Of a stretch of 64,000 nt of DNA, positions 1 to 8,448 are shown piece by piece. Numbering within the stretch: position 1 is the stretch's first letter; each line of letters opens with the position of its first letter. Under the pieces are notes generated by a model. The model searched no databases and was not told the origin of the DNA. It was given only the letters and a program-made list of their open reading frames with translations. The position numbers were made by a program, and so were the translations under genes. The stretch covers positions 2,006,501-2,070,500 of the forward strand of contig AP026970.1 of NCBI GenBank assembly GCA_027924025.1. Reading direction: 5' to 3'. The stretch is from Comamonadaceae bacterium OS-4. Lineage in GTDB: Bacteria > Pseudomonadota > Gammaproteobacteria > Burkholderiales > Burkholderiaceae_C.

Positions 1-789
1 TTTCCCGCCGATTTTCTGGGCTTGGGCTTCTGCCAATGCTTGTTCAATCGCAGCATCAATTGCTTCGCTGGGCATTGCATACTCCGCAGGGATGGGATTT
101 GCAATAACCATGCCACCGCTCAGCCCCATGGCCCACTTTGCGTGCAACACTTGGGCGATCGCCAGTGGCGTATCCAAGCGGTAATCCACCGAAAACGCAC
201 TGTCGCGGGTAAAAAATGCGGGCAAAGCCTTGGTCTGGTACCCCACGACGGGCACACCGTGCGTTTCTAGGTACTCGAGGGTCAAACGCAAGTCGAGAAT
301 GGATTTGGCCCCCGCGCACACCACGGCTACCGGGGTCTGTGCGAGCTCTTGCAAGTCTGCGGATACATCAAAGCTCTCTTGGGCACCCCGATGCACTCCG
401 CCAATACCACCCGTGGCAAACACGCGGATCCCGGCCATCGCGGCGATGATCATGGTCGATGCCACCGTGGTCGCGCCGGTGGCACCCGCCGCCACAATAA
501 ACGGCACATCACGGCGACTGACCTTCACAACATCGCGGCCGGAGCGGCCGAGTTGCTCAATGTCGGCCTCAGAGAGGCCCGCCTTCAGGCGCCCGTTCAC
601 AATAGCAATCGTGGCTGGCACCGCGCCATGGGCCCGGACTTCTGCCTCGACCATCAAGGCCGTTTGCACGTTCTGCGGATACGGCATGCCGTGAGAAATG
701 ATGGTGGACTCCAAGGCCACCACGGGCACGCCGTTTTGCAAGGCGTGTTGCACTTCGGGTGCGATATCGAGATAAGGATTCAGGGTCAT
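1..789 (-). CDS. psuG: pseudouridine-5'-phosphate glycosidase, 3' end beyond window
   Basis: PsuG reversibly cleaves pseudouridine 5'-phosphate to uracil and ribose 5-phosphate, the second step of pseudouridine breakdown in the cytosol. The frame stays open to the left edge, so about 263 of the usual 300 or so residues are present and the C-terminus is missing. The N-terminus has the family motif LEST (Glu27 is the expected catalytic acid), then TGGIGGVHRG, FDVSADL and CAGAKSILDL, which carry the expected catalytic His, Asp and Lys. The ATG overlaps the stop codon of psuK by four bases (ATGA), so the two genes are translationally coupled. Family recognition is from conserved motifs; I am very sure of it. 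Confidence 0.93.
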   Translation of the reverse strand, partial: MTLNPYLDIAPEVQHALQNGVPVVALESTIISHGMPYPQNVQTALMVEAEVRAHGAVPATIAIVNGRLKAGLSEADIEQLGRSGRDVVKVSRRDVPFIVAAGATGATTVASTMIIAAMAGIRVFATGGIGGVHRGAQESFDVSADLQELAQTPVAVVCAGAKSILDLRLTLEYLETHGVPVVGYQTKALPAFFTRDSAFSVDYRLDTPLAIAQVLHAKWAMGLSGGMVIANPIPAEYAMPSEAIDAAIEQALAEAQAQKIGGK

Positions 790-1727
790 GCGTTCTTGCT
801 CATATGGTGCCGGACGGCGGCATCGGTCAAATCCGGCGAGTTGGCGAATGTACTTGAAAGCGTGATCTCTGCGCATGCAACGCCGTACTCCACCGCATCT
901 TTCAGCACTTTACCCGCCAACAGGGCAGCCACTGCCCCTGCCAACAAAGCATCGCCCGCCCCTGTGCTGCTCACCACCTGCACCTTGCGGGACTGCCTGA
1001 AAAAGGGCTTTGCGCCCAGTTGTCCCCACGCAAGGCCGGATGCACCGTGACTGACGATAACCCGCTCAACACCGCCATCCAGGAAGTGTTGCACAACGGC
1101 CAGACATTGCTCCGGTGTATCCACCGGCAAACCGCTGAGCGCACTGGCCTCGAGGTGGTTGAGTTTGAGCAGATACACACCCGCCAAAAGCCCCACAAGT
1201 CGCCGGCACTTGGCCACCGACACGCCATCGACCACTACCTTTCGCTTCAGACCCAGCAGGTAGGCCAGCGTTGGCTGCGCCAGATTGCAGTCCACCAGCA
1301 GCAATGCTTTGGAATCTGACAAGGCGGGAGAAGACGCACACACCTCAGGCGTGAGCGATTCCAGAATGTCCATGTCATTCACGGCCATCGCCACCTCGCC
1401 ATCGGGCTGATGCAGGGACAAATAGGTCGCCGTGCGTTGACCGGCGATCGTCAACATAGCGTCAACGCCCACGCCGGTTGCGGCGGTGCTGGCCACCACT
1501 TGGCGGCCAAAAACATCATCGCCCACCACGGACAACAACTGCACACCCGCACCGAGCCGAGCCAGGTTCTCTGCCAAGTTGCGGCCGACTCCGCCGGGCG
1601 AATACTGGATGCTCCCGGGCGTGGAATCCCCGGCGGTAACCGCACTATGCGCTTTGGCGCTCACGTCCATATTGGAGCCACCTACCACGGTGACCGAGAG
1701 AAAAGCAGCGGACGGATCAGGGGTCAT
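786..1727 (-). CDS. psuK: PfkB-family carbohydrate kinase, pseudouridine kinase
   Basis: This 313-residue sugar kinase is expected to phosphorylate pseudouridine at the 5' position, feeding PsuG, which follows with a four-base overlap. The N-terminal VVGGSNMD and GGVGRNLAENLARLG match PfkB signature 1. The near C-terminal STGAGDALLAGAVAALL matches signature 2 and holds the catalytic Asp. PfkB kinases are hard to assign by sequence alone; the specificity rests on the coupling to psuG. The gene is divergent from ribokinase across an 82-bp gap that must hold both promoters. No ligand-binding regulator gene is in view, so the control is unknown. Confidence 0.9.
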   Translation of the reverse strand: MTPDPSAAFLSVTVVGGSNMDVSAKAHSAVTAGDSTPGSIQYSPGGVGRNLAENLARLGAGVQLLSVVGDDVFGRQVVASTAATGVGVDAMLTIAGQRTATYLSLHQPDGEVAMAVNDMDILESLTPEVCASSPALSDSKALLLVDCNLAQPTLAYLLGLKRKVVVDGVSVAKCRRLVGLLAGVYLLKLNHLEASALSGLPVDTPEQCLAVVQHFLDGGVERVIVSHGASGLAWGQLGAKPFFRQSRKVQVVSSTGAGDALLAGAVAALLAGKVLKDAVEYGVACAEITLSSTFANSPDLTDAAVRHHMSKNA

Positions 1728-1809
1728 TAAGGTCTATATCGAAGGGCTTATCTGGCGCTCTCAAATTCAGCGTCAAAATAAGCGGCTTCGCAAACTGAGA
1801 GTGCTAACG

Positions 1810-2742
1810 ATGATACTTGTGGCTGGCTCTGCCAATTTGGACTTTGTAGTCCGCGCCCCTCACATTCCTGCCCCGGGGGAGACGGTGCTCGGCCGCGACT
1901 TCAAGACCTTTCCCGGAGGTAAGGGAGCCAATCAGGCCGTTGCATCCGCCAAAGCTGGCGGCGCGCCCACCCACATGCTGCTGGGTTTGGGGAACGATGC
2001 TTTTGCATCTCCTTTAGAGAGTTCGCTCCAATCAGCAGGAGTCACGATGCACATCGTGCGCACCCCTGACCACCCGACCGGAACCGCCTTTATTTGCGTG
2101 TCCGATGATGCTGAAAACGCCATCACGGTAGCACCTGGCGCCAATGCCGAATTGCGTCCTGACCATTTGCCATCGCTGGCCGGATTCACTCACCTGCTTC
2201 TGCAACTCGAAACGCCCTTGGACACCGTGACTGCCTATGCACAGGCGGCGCGCGCCAAAGGTGTGCAAGTCGTGCTGAATGCGGCGCCTGCCCGGCCACT
2301 GCCGGCCGAATTGCTGGCCCTGGTTGACGTGCTGGTTGTCAACGAAGGGGAACTTGCCGTGGTATCCGGCCACCAAGGCAGCATTGCAGCCTGCCTGGAG
2401 CGCTTGGCAGTGCCCACCGTGGTCGTCACCCTCGGCCACCACGGCAGCTGCGCCCGCCACATGGACGGTTTTGTACTGCAAAGTGCATTCCCCATCACTC
2501 CGGTCGACACCACCGGCGCAGGCGACACCTTCTGCGGCAGCCTGGTGGCCGCCCTAAGCCAAGGGAAGGATTTGCCCACGGCCCTGCGGTTTGCCAGCGC
2601 GTCCAGCGCGTTGGCCTGCACACGCTGGGGGGCCCAGTCCAGCATTCCGGACACTGCAGAGGTGCAAGCCCTGCTCGACTCGTCCCCCATCTCCGATCCG
2701 GCCAGTGAAAGTGCCTTGCGCAGCTTTTGCGGCCTGAACTAA
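1810..2742 (+). CDS. rbsK: ribokinase
   Basis: Ribokinase makes ribose 5-phosphate from ribose and ATP, which fits the ribose released by the nucleoside hydrolase encoded next. The 310-residue product begins MILVAGSANLDF, a typical RbsK start. It has the sugar-binding motif GGKGANQ at residues 36-42 and the PfkB signature DTTGAGD, with the catalytic Asp at 239. The reading frame stays open upstream, but the ATG at 1810 matches the family N-terminus; a GTG at 1801 is the only close alternative. The stop lies 36 bp before the nucleoside hydrolase, so the genes are probably co-transcribed. Confidence 0.93.
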   Translation: MILVAGSANLDFVVRAPHIPAPGETVLGRDFKTFPGGKGANQAVASAKAGGAPTHMLLGLGNDAFASPLESSLQSAGVTMHIVRTPDHPTGTAFICVSDDAENAITVAPGANAELRPDHLPSLAGFTHLLLQLETPLDTVTAYAQAARAKGVQVVLNAAPARPLPAELLALVDVLVVNEGELAVVSGHQGSIAACLERLAVPTVVVTLGHHGSCARHMDGFVLQSAFPITPVDTTGAGDTFCGSLVAALSQGKDLPTALRFASASSALACTRWGAQSSIPDTAEVQALLDSSPISDPASESALRSFCGLN

Positions 2743-2778
2743 ACCCTTTCAACCCGATTCTTAACCGAGACACACCCC

Positions 2779-3777
2779 ATGAGCAACGCCACCACTGCCA
2801 GCACCGCCCGCAAAGTGATTTACGACACGGACCCCGGTGTCGATGACGCCATGGCGCTGTACTACGCCCTAGCCCACCCCGGCATTGATGTGGTGGGCAT
2901 CACCACCACCTTCGGCAATGTGACCGTGGAGCAGGCGGCCACCAACGGCCTGTACCTGACAGAGATCGCAGGCCGCAAGATCCCCGTCACCCTCGGCGTA
3001 AAAACACCTTGGCTCAAAGCGCCCGGCACACCGCCTGACTTCATCCACGGTGGTGACGGCTTGGGTAACCTGCCCTCCCGCGTGGCGACCACCAGTGTGC
3101 TGGACCCCCGCCCATCGGCGCAGTTCATTGTGGACATGGCCCGCGCCCACCCCGGCGAAATCACCCTGGTCGCTGTCGGCCCCTTGGGCAATCTGGCCAC
3201 CGCGCTGAAACTCGAGCCCAACCTGCCCAAGCTGCTGAAAGAGGTCTTCATCATGGGTGGCACCGTCATCGAGCCCGGCAACGTGTCCCCTGTGGCGGAA
3301 GCCAACATCTGGAACGACCCGCACTCTGCAGACTTTGTGTTTACCGCGGGCTGGAAGCTCACCATGGTGGGCCTCGATGTCACCCACCAGCTGATCGTGC
3401 CCTTGGCACTGTTCAAAAAAGTGGCAGACCACCACAAGCACATTGCTACCGACACTCTGCACCACGCCGTGAGCTTTTACGCGGACTTTTACAGCGGCAT
3501 CTACCCGCATGTGGCCAAAATCCACGGCTGCTTTGGCCACGATGTGTTGGCCTTTGTGGCGCTCACCAACCCCGAGCTGTTTGAAATCCAGACCGGCCGC
3601 ATCCGCGTGGCGACTGAAGGCCCCGCCAACGGCCAGACCATGATGCGCCGCAAGGACATCTTCTATCCACAGCCTGGTTGGGGCGACGACGTACCCGACA
3701 CCCACGCCTGCCTGCAGCTCAAGGCCGACGAGGCGCTGCAGCTCATTGAAACCACCCTGATGTCCTCCTGGCTCTAA
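2779..3777 (+). CDS. inosine/uridine-preferring nucleoside hydrolase
   Basis: The product hydrolyses the N-glycosidic bond of ribonucleosides, giving a free base and ribose. The diagnostic calcium and ribose binding motif DTDPGVDD is at residues 16-23. A conserved GCFGHDVLA motif lies in the C-terminal third, where the family has its catalytic His. At 332 residues it is slightly longer than the usual 305-320. With ribokinase upstream and psuK/psuG divergent, the locus looks like a module for using RNA-derived nucleosides as carbon. The substrate (purine or pyrimidine) cannot be read from the sequence, so no rih symbol is given. Confidence 0.93.
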   Translation: MSNATTASTARKVIYDTDPGVDDAMALYYALAHPGIDVVGITTTFGNVTVEQAATNGLYLTEIAGRKIPVTLGVKTPWLKAPGTPPDFIHGGDGLGNLPSRVATTSVLDPRPSAQFIVDMARAHPGEITLVAVGPLGNLATALKLEPNLPKLLKEVFIMGGTVIEPGNVSPVAEANIWNDPHSADFVFTAGWKLTMVGLDVTHQLIVPLALFKKVADHHKHIATDTLHHAVSFYADFYSGIYPHVAKIHGCFGHDVLAFVALTNPELFEIQTGRIRVATEGPANGQTMMRRKDIFYPQPGWGDDVPDTHACLQLKADEALQLIETTLMSSWL

Positions 3778-3803
3778 GCCCCACAGAAAGCGCGAGTCCT
3801 GTC

Positions 3804-4649
3804 ATGCACTTACCCGTCGTTGACTTCACCAGCCCGACAGCTCCACAAGAGTTTTGCAAAAGCCTGCACGAAACCGGCTTTGGCGTCCTGAAGAACCACC
3901 CCTTGAGCCAGGATCTGGTCGAGAGTATTTACGCCGAATGGCTCGGATTTTTCAAAACCGAGGCGAAAGCCAAATACCCCAACGACCCGGTCAAGCACGA
4001 CGGCTATTTCTCGCCCAGCGTGTCAGAAACGGCCAAGAACTTCACCAAGAAGGATTTGAAAGAGTTCTTTCATATCTATCCGTGGGGCCGCTACCCGGCC
4101 GAGGTGAGCGACGCTGCCCAGCGCTACTACAAAGAAGGCGCCACCTTGGCCGCCACGCTGCTGAACTGGGTGGAAGCGAACTCACCAGCGGATGTGAAGG
4201 CACGGTATTCCATGCCCCTGCCGGCCATGATTGAAGGCAGCGACCACACCCTCTTGCGCGTTTTGCACTACCCGCCGCTGCGGGGCGATGAAGAACCCGG
4301 CGCAGTGCGCGCCGCAGCGCATGGTGACATAAACCTGTTGACCATCTTGCCGGCCGCTACCGAGCCCGGCCTGCAGGTCTTGGGTAAGGATGAAGCCTGG
4401 CACGATGTGCCCTGCGACTTTGGTCTGCTGATCGTCAACATCGGCGATATGCTGGCAGAAGCCTCCGGCGGCTACTACCCCAGCACCGTGCACCGGGTGC
4501 TCAACCCCACCGGCGAAGGTGCGACCAAGTCGCGCATCTCGCTGCCGCTGTTTTTGCACCCCCGCCGTGAAGTGGTGCTCTCCGAGCGCTACACGGTGGA
4601 AAAGTACTTTAATGAACGCATGGAAGAGCTGCGGGGCAAGAAAGCCTGA
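3804..4649 (+). CDS. 2-oxoglutarate/Fe(II)-dependent oxygenase, isopenicillin N synthase-like
   Basis: This 281-residue protein belongs to the IPNS-like 2-oxoglutarate-dependent oxygenases, cytosolic enzymes that hydroxylate or oxidise small molecules. The iron ligands are visible as HGD (His173, Asp175) and His230. The RIS motif (Arg244, Ser246) is the usual 2-oxoglutarate anchor. The N-terminal VVDFTS and GFGVLKNH match the DIOX_N domain. It starts 26 bp after the nucleoside hydrolase on the same strand, so it is likely in the same operon. Fungal thymine 7-hydroxylase is in the same superfamily, so a base or nucleoside substrate is plausible but is only an inference from context. Confidence 0.85.
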   Translation: MHLPVVDFTSPTAPQEFCKSLHETGFGVLKNHPLSQDLVESIYAEWLGFFKTEAKAKYPNDPVKHDGYFSPSVSETAKNFTKKDLKEFFHIYPWGRYPAEVSDAAQRYYKEGATLAATLLNWVEANSPADVKARYSMPLPAMIEGSDHTLLRVLHYPPLRGDEEPGAVRAAAHGDINLLTILPAATEPGLQVLGKDEAWHDVPCDFGLLIVNIGDMLAEASGGYYPSTVHRVLNPTGEGATKSRISLPLFLHPRREVVLSERYTVEKYFNERMEELRGKKA

Positions 4650-5077
4650 GCCAAGCACGTGGGCCATGTCCACGCTGATGGAACAACTCGCTACCCAAAT
4701 CTGCAACAGCAGCACAGAGCTCGGTAGGTATGGAATTGCGGCATACCGGTCAAATACCTGGTGCATAAGAAATTTTGCCGGACGGTGAAAATGGCAGGTG
4801 TGAGGTTCTGACCCGCGGACTTGGCGAGCTTCTTCAGCGCAGCGTTTGCCGCAATTTTTTAGAAAAAAAGGCTGCTAACCCTCTAGAAATATGCGCAAGC
4901 AGCTTCCTTTTTGATAGCAAGCTGACTTACTCGATCTGTCGTCACACTCCACGGTGCGATAAGTTGCCGGATCCCGCCTGATCCGCGTAAACCCTGAGTA
5001 AGTTATTCAAAAACGAAATTTTTGTTTCTGTAAGATACCGTTTCGCTCATTTAACGTTATCTGACAGGAAGAGCAAA
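4650..5077. other. 428-bp intergenic region with repeat copy A
   Basis: No convincing gene is present; a 68-codon open frame at 4775-4981 has no recognisable product. The stretch looks less GC-rich than its neighbours. It holds one copy of the 50-bp dispersed element (4870-4919). An AT-rich segment upstream of the lipoprotein gene (about 5000-5060) ends in AGGAAGAG, a good ribosome binding site eight bases before its ATG. The promoter of the lipoprotein gene must lie here, but I cannot assign hexamers with confidence. Confidence 0.6.
4870..4919 (+). repeat. 50-bp dispersed element, copy A
   Basis: This intergenic copy starts GGCTGCTAACCC, has GCGCAAGCAGCT in the middle and ends GATAGCA. It aligns without gaps to the other full-length copies. 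GCTGCT and AGCAGC can pair as a hairpin stem. Confidence 0.88.
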
Positions 5078-7120
5078 ATGAAACGCGCACCTTTGGAGTG
5101 GTTGGGTTTGTGTGTTGTATTGGCCAGTTGTGGGGGCGGCGGAGGCGGAGGCGGCAACTCCAGCAGCACGGTGAACAACTCCACGATCAGTGGCGTAGCC
5201 GCCTATGGCGCCCCATTGGCGGATGCCACTATCGTTGTGAGCGATGGAAATGGGCGCACCACCACAGCCACAGCGGACGCCAACGGCGTTTACTCAGCGA
5301 CGGTGACGGGATTTACAGCACCTTTGCTTATTGTCGCAAGCGCAAATTCAGGGGAAAGCACTCGACGCTATCTCTCCATATTGGATTCTGTGCCTGCCGT
5401 TGGAACAACCGCTACCGCAAACGTCACGCCCCTGACCCTGGCTGTTGTGGCCATGGCCTCCACCAACGGCACCGATCCTGAAGAGTTCGTACGTGATGCC
5501 TCCAAGTTAAAAAACCTCAATACCGCCGACATCGCCACGGCAGTGACCAAACTCCAGGGAGCATTGGGCCCGGTATTGACTGACGTCGGACTGAGCAACA
5601 GCTTTAATCCTATGCGAACTGTTTTCGCAGCTGACCGTAACAGCGCCGGAGACAAGCTCTTGGATACCATCAAGGTGTCTGTCAGCGACCAGGGTGTCAA
5701 TTTGCTGAATGCACGTGCACCGATTGCAAACAACGGTGCAGGCGACAGCAACAGCGTCACGATCAAGGGCATCAGTGGTGCCGCTCCTTCCCCATTGCCT
5801 ACCCCCACCCTGCCATACGCTGACCTGGTTGGCTTGGATGCCTGGCGCAATCAGGCAAACAGTTGCCTGGCATTGCCTCCTGCACAAAGAGTGAGCAACT
5901 CCGGCGGCACTTATACATTTCTGAGTAGCTGCGCTGCGGTCACCGGGTTTTCGTTCGGGTACAAGTACAATGGATACACCTTGGCTCAGACATGGGGTCC
6001 TCGCTTGTTGAACGGAATTCCGGCAGGCGCGGTGATGGCGTATCCGGAAATCCTGACCTTCATCAAAAACGCCGCTGGAGATGACACTGCCTTGGTCCGT
6101 CTGAGCTACTCTTCACCTGTTGGCGGTGGTTCATACATCGAAACAGCACGCAAAATCAGTGGGCAATGGGCGATTGACGGCAATCAACGAAATTACGATG
6201 CGGGTGTCACGGTTGCTCTCCAACGCCAAGAGGATGTGAGCACCAATCCCTGGAAGGTTGGCGGTGTGAGTGTTGGCAAGGCTAGTGCTTATTACAGTCG
6301 CATCTACTTCCGGTTCAATCAGACCGGCCCCAATGGTTCAGATGTGTACGCTGTACGAGTGAAAGGTCCCGGATTGCCTGCAGCGGGTCTGGTGTTTGCC
6401 CGTTCTAGCGCATGCGGCCCCAGCGACTTCCTGGCTTTCTACTCCAACGATGGCGGCCTGCCCCCTGCCACACTGGCTAGTCAACCGACCAGCAGCACAG
6501 GAAATGGCTGGAATCTGGATGCGGTTCCATGGGGCTCAAACTACACGGGGAGTAATTTCTACAGCGACTGGCGCGGTACTTACGATCGCTTCAGTTCAAG
6601 TGCTCAGACCCCCGTTGTTTTTTCGACGATCCCTGAGTTCGCCAGTTACGCCTGGGAGGTCTTTACTACCGCCAATGGTGCTGCTCCGTCCGCAACATTC
6701 AACACACGAATTGCGACACGACCTGTCGCTGCCTCAGAAGGCTCGAAAATGCCATGGGCCAGCTTTTCTGCCGCAGCCCGTGAATATGTAAACCCCAGCG
6801 TGAGTGCGAAGGCCGGTGAACTGACAAGCGTGAATTTAGATTGGACAGTCACCACCAGCGCACCCCGTGTTCGCTCAGCCTACATCGTGGGTTTTGATGG
6901 AACCAATCGTATGACGCTAGATTCAAATGTGGCAAAGTTGGGAGACACATCCGTGTCGCCGGTAGCAGTTGAAGAGCGAAATGCAAACAATGGCGTTTGC
7001 TCCTACAACAAACTACCCGCCTTCTCGGCCACAACTGGATCACGGTTCATTTCGACCAGGCAAAGCACCGAGCGAGGCTTGCAGTTGCAACAGTCACTAT
7101 CACACTCAGGTAGAAGTTAA
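5078..7120 (+). CDS. poly-glycine lipoprotein of unknown function
   Basis: The 680-residue product has a short hydrophobic leader ending in the lipobox VLASC (Cys18), directly followed by a run of eight glycines and a Ser/Asn/Thr-rich spacer. This layout is common in betaproteobacterial surface lipoproteins. Residues about 35-90 (ISGVAAYGAPLADATIVVSD and following) look like a carboxypeptidase-regulatory-like beta-sandwich. The remainder is Ser/Thr/Gly/Asn-rich and probably extracellular, with no motif I recognise. A clear AGGAAGAG precedes the ATG. Base composition appears lower in GC than the flanking operons, which would fit a fast-evolving or acquired gene. A function cannot be assigned. 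Confidence 0.8.
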   Translation: MKRAPLEWLGLCVVLASCGGGGGGGGNSSSTVNNSTISGVAAYGAPLADATIVVSDGNGRTTTATADANGVYSATVTGFTAPLLIVASANSGESTRRYLSILDSVPAVGTTATANVTPLTLAVVAMASTNGTDPEEFVRDASKLKNLNTADIATAVTKLQGALGPVLTDVGLSNSFNPMRTVFAADRNSAGDKLLDTIKVSVSDQGVNLLNARAPIANNGAGDSNSVTIKGISGAAPSPLPTPTLPYADLVGLDAWRNQANSCLALPPAQRVSNSGGTYTFLSSCAAVTGFSFGYKYNGYTLAQTWGPRLLNGIPAGAVMAYPEILTFIKNAAGDDTALVRLSYSSPVGGGSYIETARKISGQWAIDGNQRNYDAGVTVALQRQEDVSTNPWKVGGVSVGKASAYYSRIYFRFNQTGPNGSDVYAVRVKGPGLPAAGLVFARSSACGPSDFLAFYSNDGGLPPATLASQPTSSTGNGWNLDAVPWGSNYTGSNFYSDWRGTYDRFSSSAQTPVVFSTIPEFASYAWEVFTTANGAAPSATFNTRIATRPVAASEGSKMPWASFSAAAREYVNPSVSAKAGELTSVNLDWTVTTSAPRVRSAYIVGFDGTNRMTLDSNVAKLGDTSVSPVAVEERNANNGVCSYNKLPAFSATTGSRFISTRQSTERGLQLQQSLSHSGRS

Positions 7121-7258
7121 GGCTGCGTTCGTGCGTGATTCTGTGCCGAGTCATTCATGCAAGTTGCATTCGATCCAATCCATAGAGAAATAATCTTGGG
7201 GCTGGATCGGTGTTTTTGCAGGGGCTTTGTGACTTCAGTTTTCAAAATTGCCCCTCAA

Positions 7259-7600
7259 ATGCAACTTCTACTAAAAACACTGCTCGTCTTCCTATGTTTT
7301 CATACCTCGCTCCGGGCCGCAGCGCAGGATGCATCTAGTCACTACGTTGCAGACCTCCACCTGAGTGAAAGCCGCCAGTTTCGATCGCCAGAACCAGTCG
7401 TCCGTTACTCTGACGGGGACAACGGCGCCCTGTTAAGAGGCGTTCTGAATCCCGCTCATGTGAAGGAGATGATGACGATCTATCTCCAGCAGTCCAAGCA
7501 AGGCGCCAGTCCAGCCAATGTTCCACAGCTCTTGGCGCCGATACGACGTCCCCTAGCGCCCCATATAACCAGACCTCATACCCCCATAGCTAAAAAGTAG
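7259..7600 (+). CDS. small secreted protein, unknown
   Basis: This is a 113-residue hypothetical protein. The chosen start gives MQLLLKTLLVFLCFHTSLRAAAQ, a plausible Sec signal peptide with cleavage near residue 20. The frame is open further upstream to an ATG at 7157, which would bury the hydrophobic segment inside the protein. The mature part is short, with a proline- and arginine-rich C-terminus (LLAPIRRPLAPHITRPHTP) and no known domain. There is no strong ribosome binding site at 7259. It follows the poly-glycine lipoprotein by 138 bp and may be expressed with it. I do not recognise it. Confidence 0.5.
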   Translation: MQLLLKTLLVFLCFHTSLRAAAQDASSHYVADLHLSESRQFRSPEPVVRYSDGDNGALLRGVLNPAHVKEMMTIYLQQSKQGASPANVPQLLAPIRRPLAPHITRPHTPIAKK

Positions 7601-7636
7601 TTTTCAATCTAAGCCGGCCCGCCTACAGTCTCCGCC

Positions 7637-8428
7637 ATGCATGATTTGGCGTTTGTACTGGCGGGCTTTTTTGTGGGCACGATTGTGGGCCTGACGGGTG
7701 TGGGCGGCGGCTCGTTGATGACGCCCATCTTGATTTTCTTCTTTGGGGTCAAACCCTACATGGCAGTCGGCACCGACCTGCTGTTTGCGGCCTTCACCAA
7801 GATGGGCGGCACTGTCAAACTGGCACGCTCCCGACACATCGATTGGCCGGTGGTCTTGAACTTGTCCGCCGGCAGCATTCCCGCCGCGCTCATCACCTTG
7901 TATGTGTTGCACGAGCTGGGCGCCACCAGCAGCGCTGTCCAGCACGTCATGACCACCACCCTCGGCTTTGCGCTCCTGCTCACGGCGGCGGCCACCTTGT
8001 ACAAGGCCCTGCGCGGCAAAACCGGCCCCAAGTCCATCGCGGCAGGCCATGAAGCCGCTGCAGCACGCCCCCGCCATTGGAGCCTGCCGCTGCTGTTCGG
8101 TGCCCTCATTGGCACGCTGGTTACACTCACGTCCGTCGGCGCGGGAGCCATCGGCGTCACAGTGTTGATGCTGCTTTACCCCTTGCTGCCACTGCCCCGC
8201 ATTGTGGCGGCGGACATTGCGTATGCGGTGCCCCTCACCTTGGTGGCTGGCATGGGCCACGCGTCCCTCGGCTCAGTAGACTGGCCTCTGTTGGCCAAGC
8301 TGTTGGCAGGCTCGCTCCCCGGTATCTGGGTGGGCTCGCACCTGATGTTCAAGACCCCGGAGCGGGTGATTCGCGCCCTGCTCTCGCTGCTGCTGGCCTA
8401 TGCCGGTTTGAAACTCATCGCACTTTGA
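7637..8428 (+). CDS. TauE/SafE family sulfite exporter-like permease
   Basis: The 263-residue integral membrane protein has the TauE/SafE N-terminal motif GLTGVGGGSLMTPIL and about eight hydrophobic segments in two repeats. The second repeat starts at LLFGALIGTLVTLTSVGAGAIG. The family exports sulfite or organosulfur anions, or imports sulfate-type anions. The gene begins the sulfate-assimilation operon, ending 20 bp before cysI, so a role in sulfite efflux or sulfur-oxyanion transport is likely. Direction and substrate are inference from context. A second, unrelated family member is at 54947-55696. Confidence 0.88.
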   Translation: MHDLAFVLAGFFVGTIVGLTGVGGGSLMTPILIFFFGVKPYMAVGTDLLFAAFTKMGGTVKLARSRHIDWPVVLNLSAGSIPAALITLYVLHELGATSSAVQHVMTTTLGFALLLTAAATLYKALRGKTGPKSIAAGHEAAAARPRHWSLPLLFGALIGTLVTLTSVGAGAIGVTVLMLLYPLLPLPRIVAADIAYAVPLTLVAGMGHASLGSVDWPLLAKLLAGSLPGIWVGSHLMFKTPERVIRALLSLLLAYAGLKLIAL

Positions 8429-8448
8429 TTTTTTGCTGAACCCTGTCT

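Noticed and set aside
4775-4981. 68-codon open frame in the 4650-5077 gap
   Set aside because: It has no ribosome binding site or recognisable product, and part of it is repeat copy A.
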